A stretch of 64,000 nucleotides of DNA from an uncultured Flavobacteriaceae bacterium (lineage in GTDB: Bacteria > Bacteroidota > Bacteroidia > Flavobacteriales > Flavobacteriaceae), in NCBI GenBank assembly GCA_943789365.1, contig CALSTV010000001.1:1612001-1676000 (forward strand), in the 5' to 3' direction. The position numbers and the translations under genes were made by a program. This document shows positions 52,476 through 61,368 of this stretch, one piece after another. Each line of letters opens with the position of its first letter. Within the stretch, counting starts at the first letter, position 1. Under the pieces are notes generated by a model. That model had not been told where the DNA came from. It did not search any database and was given only the letters and a program-made list of their open reading frames with translations.

Positions 52476-55452
52476 ATGAAAAAACCAGTTACAATCATTC
52501 CGTCCCTCCTACTGATTGTAGGTATGTTACTAGTTGGCAATCCTATTGCTGCACAGAAAAAAGCACAAAAAGAATTAAAGTTAGACGCTTTAGAATGGCG
52601 ATTTATCGGTCCTATTGTTGGAAACCGTGGATCTGTTGTTATCGGACACCCAACAGAACCCAATACATTTTACCACGGTGCGAGTAACGGCCTTTGGAAA
52701 ACCGAAGATGCTGGAACTTATTGGGAACCTGTAGGTGATGCGGATTTCAACTTTGGAAGTATCGGAGCCATGGAGTTTTCAGAATCCAATCCGGATATTG
52801 CTTATGTAGGCCTAGGAGAACCACAAATGCGGAACAACGTAAGCTGGGGAGATGGTGTTTACAAAACCACCGACAATGGTAAAAACTGGTCACATGTTGG
52901 CCTTAAGAATGTAAGACATATTTCTCAGGTTCGCGTACATCCAACCAATCCCGATATAGTATTTGTAGGTGCCTTTGGTGATGCATTTGGCCCCAATGCA
53001 GACCGCGGTGTTTATCGTACCAAAGATGGCGGTAAGTCATGGGAAAAAGTATTGTTCAGGAGTGAAAAAGCAGGTTGTATCGACCTTGTCTTGAATCCTT
53101 CAAACCCTAACGAACTCTTTGCTTCTATTTGGGAATTCGAGCGAAAAGCCTGGGGACCAAAAACAGGCGGTCCCGAAACTGCCTTATACAAATCAACAGA
53201 CGGAGGTGATACCTGGAGTGAAATTACTTACAATTCAGGGTTGCCTGAAGGAGGAAGAGGAAGAACTGGAATTACCATGTCGGCAGCCGATGCCAAAAAA
53301 GTATACGCTTTGATTGATTCTGAAACAAAAGCGGGCTTATATGTGTCCAATGATTTAGGTGAAAACTGGGAATTTGTATCGAATAACTTTCAAATCATTG
53401 GTCGCCCTTTTTATTATAGCCATATTTATGCAAGCCCTCACAATGCAGACGAACTATGGAGTCCAAACAACCGTAACTTTATGTCGAAAGACGGTGGTAA
53501 AACATGGACTTTAGATCCTGGTATTAAAGATGATTTTCACGATGTTTGGATTTGTCCTAAAGACCCCAATAGAATGATTGCCACCAACGACGGTGGATGT
53601 CAGGTGAGTATGACCCGAGGTAAAACCTGGTCGACCCAACATACACAAAGAAATTCACAGTTCTACAGAGTCAACGTAGATAACGACTTTCCATACAATG
53701 TATATGGTAGTGGGCAAGATATATTAGCCTATAAAATTCCTAGTGCTTCTCGTTGGGGAGGTATTTCCGGTTATGAAACCACCATTGTTGGGAATGGAGA
53801 AATCAGTAACGTTATTCCAAACCCAGACGACCTCAATATTGTATATAATATTTCGGGAGGTGCTCCTATGGGAAGCGGGGCTCCTTTTACAGTAAACAAT
53901 TTGGCAACCGGACAAAATGAAGTGCGTTCTGTTTGGCCTGTACCTTTGTTTGGATTGAATGGTCACGACTTAAAATATCGATTCAATTGGGATTTGGCTT
54001 ATTTCTTGTCGCCACACGATTCTAAAACTATTTACTTAGGCGGAAACGTGGTATTTAAAACCACAGACGAAGGTTTGACCTGGGAGGTAATCAGTCCCGA
54101 TTTAACTAACGACATCAAAAAACGTCAAAAAATTACAGGTACTCCATGGTTGTCAGAATATTTTGGTCAGGAAATATACAGTACTATCAAAAGAATGGAC
54201 GAATCACCTGTAAAACAAGGTGTCATCTGGACCGGTTCTGATGATGGAAAAATTCATATTACCAAAGACGGTGGAACCAACTGGGAAGACATTTCAATCA
54301 AGGACAAATCGTTGCCAAAATATTCGCAGGTATACGAAATAACCCCTTCCCCTCATGATGCTGCAACAGCCTATGTGGTATTTTCGAATTTCAACACATA
54401 TAACGACTACAAACCCTATATTTTTAAAACCACGGATTATGGTCAGTCATGGGTAAATTTATCTGCCAACTTCCCTCAAACAGAGATTACACGTACCATT
54501 CGCGAAGATAAAGTACGTAAAGGCTTGTTGTTTGCAGGTACTGAAACTGGTGCCTACTACTCATTAAACGATGGAAAAAACTGGCACAAATTAAAAGTGA
54601 ATTTACCAGCGGTCCCTGTTGTAGATATGAAAATTAAGGACAATGATTTAGTTATTGCAACCAACGGTCGTGGATTCTGGATCATGGATGACATCACTCC
54701 ATTACGAGAAATTGGAAAACGAACCTAAAGAGATTGGCATTGAAATTTTGGATGCTTCCGGGAAAGTACTTCGCAATTATAGCAAAGCTGAAATGGCCCT
54801 TAATTTTGGAAAAGATGGAGGTGTAAATTCTGGACTTAATAAATTTGTTTGGGATATGCGTATCAACAAGCTTTCCTCAGTACCGAAGCGACCCGGTACA
54901 GCAGTTATTCCAATCGTTACTCCTGGCAAATACACTGTTAAATTGACTGTTGACGGAACCGAAGAAAGTCAGGATTTTGAAATTTTTATGAGTCCCAAAG
55001 AAAATTACTCCCAGACGCAATCCGATGCTAAATTTGCTTTTTGGATGGATATGTACAATACCGCAGAAAACTCCATACAAAACGTGATTTCAGCCTTAAA
55101 AGTAAGAGATGATGCCAAAGCTAAACTAGAAACTTTTAAAACTTCAGGAGCAAAATCAAGAAGCATCTCAAAGGCAGAAAAACAATATGCCTCAATCGAA
55201 GCAATTGTAAACACCTATGAAGGTACTTATGTCTCAACTGGAAGAACTTTGGCAGAGGTAATTAACTTACCGGCTACCATTTTATTTAAAATGTCTTTTA
55301 TGAGTGGAATTCTCGATCATTCGGAAGGCCCGGTGTCTCAAAGTATGAAAACGGAGTTTGAGCAGTTAAAAGTGGAAGACAAAGCCGCTACCGAGCAGTA
55401 TGAAAAAGACATTGCCAAAACCTTGGAGAAATTCGAGAAGATGTTGCAATAA
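52476..55452 (+). pseudogene. Sortilin/VPS10-type BNR-repeat secreted protein with internal deletion and frameshift
   Basis: Signal peptide 1-26. The 52476-54728 frame (750 residues) has many BNR/Asp-box motifs in a beta-propeller (KTTDNGKNWSHV, RTKDGGKSWEKV, KSTDGGDTWSEI, ITKDGGTNWEDI) and ends just after NGRGFWIMDDITPLREI. The C-terminal part continues in another frame from about 54690 (LENEPKEIGIEILDASGKVL) to 55452. In relatives I recall, about 100 residues separate these two segments, so a deletion plus frame change has occurred. The N-terminal piece may still fold and be secreted. Confidence 0.8.
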
Positions 55453-55462
55453 TATATACAAT

Positions 55463-55505
55463 CATAGGGAAAGAAGAAGTGTCTTTCTCTATGGTTTCTT
55501 TTTTG
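55463..55505 (+). terminator. Terminator after the BNR gene
   Basis: CATAGGGAAAGA (55463-55474) pairs with TCTTTCTCTATG (one G-T pair), followed by TTTCTTTTTT. Confidence 0.75.
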
Positions 55506-55550
55506 AAAATTTCACCATTCATAGCGTTAGACTGTGACTAACACAATTAT

Positions 55551-56465
55551 TTATGGATGGACGGCCTCTTTGTTTGCCGCAGGTTTTCTTTCAGGACGAC
55601 TGACCATATACACACCAAAAAAGATGGCCAGTGTTGCCAATACCTTGACTAGGGAAAGCGTGTCGCTATCTACAAATAAGGCATATATAGAAGCAAAAAC
55701 AGGTTGTAGGTAGACAAAAACGCTTACAGTAGTTGGTTTAAGTTTTGTGAGCGCAAACAAATTAAATAAATAATTTAAAAAAGTAGTAAAAACAATTACA
55801 TATAACAAGCGTATTACCATTTCTCCCGGCATTTGTTGCCATTTTATTGATATCAACTCTGTATAGGAAAAGGGTAGCACAAATAGAATCCCTATAAGGT
55901 ACATCCACTTGACGATATGAACCGGGTGGTATTTTTCTAAAAGTGATTTTACAATCACCAAATACAAACCATAAGAAGCGGCATTTACAAACACCAAAAA
56001 GTTACCAAATACAGCATTTTCTGCTTGTCTAAGATCTTGTCGATAGGTAATCAAAACAAACGCTCCTACAAGTCCGATAATGACACCCAAAATTTTATTC
56101 CGATGCATAGGCTCTTTCAACAGCAATGCAGAAAACAACATAGCCATGATAGGCGTAGCTACCCCTATTGCAGCCGCTGTTATAGGTGTTGTGTCGTTCA
56201 AGCCTTTGTAAAAACACAACATATTCATACTGGTGCCAAAAACCGTTGCCAATACAATTCTAGGGTAATCTTTGCGTGCTATGTGTTGCTTTTTTATAAA
56301 AATACCTGCAAACCAAAACAGCACTGCCGCCCCAAATACACGAAAAAAGATCAAAGCAAAGGGCGCAATATAATTTGGCATCAGTTCTTTTGCAACGGTA
56401 TAAGATACACCATAAATAATTGCAGTACTAAAGGCAGCCAATAAGGCAATATTTCTTGAATTCAT
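55551..56465 (-). CDS. EamA/DMT family transporter
   Basis: 304 residues from the ATG at 56465; the longer frame to 56534 overlaps the divergent promoter region. Ten TM helices in two EamA repeats: AAFSTAIIYGVSYTVAKELM and LIFFRVFGAAVLFWFAGIF in the first half, ASYGLYLVIVKSLLEKYHP and FVYLQPVFASIYALF in the second. Drug/metabolite exporter family; substrate unknown. A near-match -7 box (CATCTTTG) lies just upstream. Confidence 0.93.
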   Translation of the reverse strand: MNSRNIALLAAFSTAIIYGVSYTVAKELMPNYIAPFALIFFRVFGAAVLFWFAGIFIKKQHIARKDYPRIVLATVFGTSMNMLCFYKGLNDTTPITAAAIGVATPIMAMLFSALLLKEPMHRNKILGVIIGLVGAFVLITYRQDLRQAENAVFGNFLVFVNAASYGLYLVIVKSLLEKYHPVHIVKWMYLIGILFVLPFSYTELISIKWQQMPGEMVIRLLYVIVFTTFLNYLFNLFALTKLKPTTVSVFVYLQPVFASIYALFVDSDTLSLVKVLATLAIFFGVYMVSRPERKPAANKEAVHP

Positions 56466-56584
56466 GCTTTTATTAATAAGTACAAAGATGCTGTATTTTT
56501 TTAGTCCGACAATCATAAAAAACATTGGATTCAATTTTCAACACCCTAATAATATTTCTATTTTTACAGGACAAAAGAAATTCG

Positions 56585-57628
56585 ATGAAAGACACACATA
56601 AACATATATTGGTGATTCGATTATCTGCCATGGGAGATGTTGCCATGACGGCAGTAGTAATCAAAGCCTTGATTGCCCAACATCCCAATGTAAAAGTGAC
56701 TGTTTTATCAAGAGCTTTTCTTGAACCACTCTTTAAAGACCTTCCAAATGTAAATTTTTACAATGCAGATACTACTGGAAAACACAAAGGCCTTAAGGGT
56801 ATCTACACATTGTATAGAGAGTTAAAAACTTTACATATCGATGCGGTTGCAGACCTGCACAATGTGATGCGCTCTAAAATATTGAGTCTATTTTTTAGTG
56901 GAACCAAAACGGCGACATTAGACAAAGGTCGTGCTGAAAAGAAAGCATTGACACGCGCTAAAAACAAGGTATTTAAACAACTTAAAACTACCCATGAACG
57001 TTATGCTGATGTTTTTAAAGCTTTGGGGTATTCCATAGATTTGTCTAAAGTCGAATTTTCCAAACCTAAAAAACTCACTACAAATTTACAAAACATTGTA
57101 GGCGAGCTATCCGAACCAACCCGTTTAATTGGGATTGCACCTTTTGCGCAACACGCGGCAAAAACCTATCCTATAGACCTTATGGACGAGGTTATTGAAA
57201 AACTTTCTGTAAAAGCGAATCGAAAAATAGTATTGTTCGGAGGTGGCGCTAAAGAAACGGCTATTTTAAGTGCTTTAGCAGACAAATACGCCTCGGTAAT
57301 TTGCCTTGCAGGGAAAGTAAAACTCAGAGAAGAATTACTTTTGATTTCCAACCTCAATTGCATGTTAAGTATGGATTCTGGGAATGGTCATTTTGCAGCG
57401 CTATACGGAGTGCCTGTCGTAACAATCTGGGGAGCCACGCATCCGTATGCTGGTTTTGCTCCTTTTGGACAAGACATAAATAATACAGTTACACCAGACC
57501 TAAATAAATTCCCATTATTACCAACCTCTATCTATGGCAATAAATTAGTGGAAGGCTATGAAAACGTTATGCGAACTATTTCACCGAACACAATTTTAAC
57601 CAAGATAAATCAGACGCTAGAGAACTGA
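56585..57628 (+). CDS. Glycosyltransferase family 9 (heptosyltransferase-like)
   Basis: 347 residues from the ATG at 56585. GT9 signatures: HILVIRLSAMGDVAMTAVVI at the N-terminus; DLHNVMRSKILSLFFSG; IGIAPFAQHAAKTYPIDLM, the start of the C-terminal Rossmann half; VLFGGGAKE; and SMDSGNGHFAALYGVPVVTI, WGATHPY, the nucleotide-sugar site. GT-B fold cytoplasmic enzymes that add heptose or other sugars to LPS core. Bacteroidota members may use other donors. Divergent from the EamA gene. Confidence 0.94.
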   Translation: MKDTHKHILVIRLSAMGDVAMTAVVIKALIAQHPNVKVTVLSRAFLEPLFKDLPNVNFYNADTTGKHKGLKGIYTLYRELKTLHIDAVADLHNVMRSKILSLFFSGTKTATLDKGRAEKKALTRAKNKVFKQLKTTHERYADVFKALGYSIDLSKVEFSKPKKLTTNLQNIVGELSEPTRLIGIAPFAQHAAKTYPIDLMDEVIEKLSVKANRKIVLFGGGAKETAILSALADKYASVICLAGKVKLREELLLISNLNCMLSMDSGNGHFAALYGVPVVTIWGATHPYAGFAPFGQDINNTVTPDLNKFPLLPTSIYGNKLVEGYENVMRTISPNTILTKINQTLEN

Positions 57629-57646
57629 ATACAAACACTCTAAGTA

Positions 57647-60271
57647 TTATTCATTTTGATGTAAGTACTCATTGAATAAATGTGTAATTACTTGCATATG
57701 CTCTTGCACAAGTACTCCATTATGAGTAATTGGCAATTTGTAATTCACAATATCTGTAGTCATATCTCTTTTTATAAGCGATAAATTCTCTGAATTGAGA
57801 GCATCGAAATTTCTATAGTGGATGGAATTTTTATCTCCCATAGCACTCACAAAACCCATTTTACAATGTATCTGTTTTGGTCTATATTTTACCGCCAAAC
57901 TAAAATTACATTTTTGTGGGTTAAGGGCATGCTCTTCAGCTCTTGTTCTCCTTTTAGAACTAGATGTTCTAATTTGTCTATTATTTTTAGAACGAAATCG
58001 GTTGATTCTATTTTTCAGTTCTCGAGTCCCCATATCAAATACATATTGCCGAATCTCTCTCTTTTCCTTTCTATCAGACATTAAGAACCTCTTACCGTAA
58101 AACGCCAACCTGTTTATGATAGAAAACTCGTTGAATTTATCAAGGATCATTTTGGGATGATAGGTGTCCATCAAAAATAAAAACGGTATTTTTTTTCCTT
58201 TCTTCTCAAGCAATTCTACAATCGCATTCGCAACCAAACCCGACATAGAATACCCTACCAGTATAAACGTCTCATGCGAACTTATCTTTTCTAAAGCATC
58301 TACATACATAATAGCCGCGCTTTCAATTGAATTAGGTATTTTTTCAAAATCCAATCCAAAAGGTACTGTTGTTAAAACCGGATGCCCATCATCTAAATAA
58401 TGTTCGAATTGTTTGGCCAAATTATACCCTTCCGATTGTATCAACTGAACTACCAATATGGGGGTTTTAGTTCCTTCTTTTCTCAAATATTTAACCTTTG
58501 TTGGCTCTAAAGAACCTGAGGTATTCTCTATAAAATTTGATTGTTTATCTATCGTATCCAATGCTAAAAAATCAGTAATATTAATCTTTTGTTTTAACTT
58601 TTGCTCAACTTGATTAAAAATCATAACATTCCTTAACGAATCTCCTCCCAACAAGTAATATACATCTGTAATTCCAATAGGTTGAACACCTAAAACGTCT
58701 TCCCAAATTTCTACCAATACCTTTTGCAAGGCGCTCTTAGGAGCACAATAGGAAATCCCCATATCTAACCTTTTATTATCTGGCTTCGGTAATGCTTTTC
58801 TATCAATTTTTCCGTTCGGGGATAAGGGAAATTCCTTCAAAGCAATAAATAAATTAGGAATCATATACTCAGGTAATTTTGTTCGTAAAAACGATGTCAA
58901 CTCATCAAAGTCTATTAACGATTTGGGCACATAATAGGCTACTATCTTCGTATCCTGCCCTTGAATCGTATTCCCAACCACTACGCAATCTTCGATAGCT
59001 AGATAGCTCCTTAAATGATATTCTATTTCCTTAAGTTCTATTCTCTGCCCTCGTATTTTTATTTGAAAATCTATACGCCCATGAAAGTTAATAAACCCTT
59101 CAGAATTTTAACTTCCAAGGTCTCCTGTCTTATACATCCTTTCATTAAATTCATTGATTGTAAAGTGGTTGGAAGTCAACTCTGGGCGTCGATAATACCC
59201 TTGAGCCAAACCTGGTCCCGATATATATATTTCCCCTACCTCACCCTTTTTAACAGGTACTTTGTTTTCATTTAGAATGTGAATTTTCATTCCTGCTACA
59301 GGACGTCCAATTGGTATGGATGTAGAACGGCTATTTCTATCACATATCCAATGAAGTACAGCTATTGAGCATTCTGTAGGTCCATAGGTATTAATCAATT
59401 TCGCGGTTGATTTTTCAAAGAAATCTCTTACCAATTTTGTGTCGAGTACTTCTCCACCTAAAATCACCTTTGTAAGAGAAGTGCACTTTGAAAAAGCTTC
59501 ATACATAACATATGTTTTAAGAAGCGAAGGCACAGAACAAAGTATACTAATGCGCTCTTTCTGTATAAGATCTAATAGATAAAAGCTTTCATAGTGGAAT
59601 TTTGGTCGAGATAACACAAGCAAAGAACCACTTCCTAGGGCAAGAAAAATTTCTAATAACGAAAAGTCAAAGGTGTATGAGGCGTGTTGTAAAAATACTT
59701 CTTTGGAAGATATATCATATGCTTCTTTATTCCATAAAATATGATTTGACAATGCAAAATGCGACAAAAGAACACCCTTTGGTTTCCCTGTAGATCCAGA
59801 GGTATAAAGCACTACGGCAGGACTTTCTTTTGTAAAAACTACCTCCTTTTTTAACGCTGAAGTCTTTTCAATATGCCCCCAATCTGTGTCTAAATTTACG
59901 ATTTGAAGACTTTCAATAACGGTGGTGTATTTAGTAGAGATAGCCCATTTAGAAATAAACAAGGGATGCGAATTATCATTGCATATAAATGACAATCTTT
60001 CATCAGATATTTCTGTTTCAATCGGCAAATAAGCGGCACCACACTTCAGTATCCCAAAAATACCAATAAACATTTCTATCGAACGCTCAATACAAATTTT
60101 TACTACATCACCTGACTGTACTCCTAAAGAAATCAAATAATTAGAAAATTGAGAACTTCTCTTGTCTAATTCTTGGTAGGTAATTACCTCATCACCGCAT
60201 TTTAATGCGTCATTGTTAGGGTTTACAATTGCTTGTTTTTCAAACAATTCATGCAATACGTTTTGTTTCAT
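57647..60271 (-). pseudogene. NRPS-like A-T-TE protein interrupted by an in-frame stop
   Basis: A single uninterrupted frame of about 874 codons from the ATG at 60271, except for one TAA at 59108-59110 (codon 388). Adenylation domain about 5-500: VLYTSGSTGKPKGVLLS, TYGPTECS, MYKTGDLGS, then the stop, then NSEGFINFHGRIDFQIKIRG and QRIELKEIE; A10 region LSPNGKIDRKAL. Carrier domain with LLGGDSLR, phosphopantetheine serine about S545. Thioesterase with GYSMSG, nucleophile about S675. It would load, tether and release one amino or aryl acid. The stop falls between A7 and A8, so the 5' product lacks the C-terminal A subdomain. Nonsense mutation, sequencing error or read-through are all possible. 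Confidence 0.85.
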
Positions 60272-60329
60272 AAGGAACCATAATTCAAAAAACAACTGAC
60301 CAAGTCACCTTCATTGTGGTTTCGAAATA

Positions 60330-60926
60330 TTAAGCATTTTCTTTAGGGAAAATTTTATTTCCAAAAAATATTAAGATCATCACTCCAATGGTAATGGCGG
60401 AATCAGCAACATTGAATATGGCATTAAAAAAGGTAAAATGCTGTCCTCCAACTTTTGGCATCCATGCTGGAAAAACCCCGTTATACATAGGAAAATAAAG
60501 CATATCTACCACTTTTCCGTGAAAAACCGATCCATATGGATTTTCAGAAAATAAAGTTGCCAATTGGTAATTTGAATGGTCAAAAATAACTCCGTAAAAC
60601 ACAGAATCCAGAATATTCCCTAAAGCACCTGCAAAAATAAGGGCTATTGAAACTATAAGTAAATGATGTGCTTTCTTTTGGAGTGAGGTTCGCAACCAAT
60701 AACCAATTCCTACAATGGCAAACAACCGAAAAAGTGTTAAGATCAATTTTCCAGTTCTTCCTCCAATTTCAGCTCCCCAAGCTGCACCATTATTTTCAAT
60801 AAAATGAATACGAAACCAATCGAAAACATAGATTTCTTCGCCCAACATAAAGTTGGTTTTTATCCATATTTTACTAATTTGATCTATTGCCAATACGGCA
60901 ATGATAATAAGAATTGCTTTTTTCAA
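60330..60926 (-). CDS. lspA: Lipoprotein signal peptidase (signal peptidase II)
   Basis: 198 residues, four TM helices. Aspartyl protease motifs GNILDSVFYG and FNVADSAITIG carry the two catalytic Asp residues; the N-terminal IDQISKIWIK and HFIENNGAAWG segments are family marks. It cleaves lipoprotein precursors before the lipidated Cys, for example the lipoproteins of the PUL. The Bacteroidota form is slightly longer because of the loop NPYGSVFHGKVVDMLYFP. Third gene of the ileS-DksA-like-lspA unit. Confidence 0.97.
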   Translation of the reverse strand: MKKAILIIIAVLAIDQISKIWIKTNFMLGEEIYVFDWFRIHFIENNGAAWGAEIGGRTGKLILTLFRLFAIVGIGYWLRTSLQKKAHHLLIVSIALIFAGALGNILDSVFYGVIFDHSNYQLATLFSENPYGSVFHGKVVDMLYFPMYNGVFPAWMPKVGGQHFTFFNAIFNVADSAITIGVMILIFFGNKIFPKENA

Positions 60927-60986
60927 ATATTTTTTATTTCTATCTAGACCAGTTACCTACTATGTTTCCCACAGTAAGCCCCTGTT

Positions 60987-61364
60987 CTATTGTTTCTTTT
61001 TTGCCTCAATACTCAAGGTTGCATGCGGCACCAATAATAGACGTTGCTTTTGTATGAGGTTTCCAGTGACTCTACATACACCATAGGTTTTATTTTCAAT
61101 CCGTAATAAGGCATTCTTCAAATCGCGAATGAATTTTTCTTGTCGAATTGCCAACTGTACATTCGCCTCTTTCGCCATCGTTTCTGCACCTTCTTCAAAG
61201 GCTTTGAATGTCGGTGAAGTATCATCTGTACCGTTCGTGCTATCGTTTTTATAGGCACTGTTCAAAATATCTAGGTCCTCTTGCGCTCTCGCTATTTTTT
61301 TTAAGATAATCTCTTTAAACTCGTTTAAGTCATCTTCTCCGTATTGTGCTTTGATATTTTCCAT
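60987..61364 (-). CDS. TraR/DksA family regulator with degenerate zinc finger
   Basis: 125 residues. An N-terminal coiled coil about 12-92 (DLNEFKEIILKKIARAQEDL, IRDLKNALLRIENKTYG) and a C-terminal finger region YGVCRVTGNLIQKQRLLLVP, HATLSIEAKKK. The canonical DksA four-Cys finger is reduced to C97 with T100 and H114 in the other positions, as is usual for the flavobacterial form. It probably binds in the RNA polymerase secondary channel; zinc binding is doubtful. It sits between ileS (4 bp away) and lspA. Confidence 0.92.
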   Translation of the reverse strand: MENIKAQYGEDDLNEFKEIILKKIARAQEDLDILNSAYKNDSTNGTDDTSPTFKAFEEGAETMAKEANVQLAIRQEKFIRDLKNALLRIENKTYGVCRVTGNLIQKQRLLLVPHATLSIEAKKKQ

Positions 61365-61368
61365 AGTG

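Noticed and set aside
59108-59110. TAA stop in the NRPS-like gene as the natural end of a separate A-domain gene
   Set aside because: The same frame continues at once with A-domain motifs A8 and A10 plus the carrier domain, and there is no start codon close after the stop.
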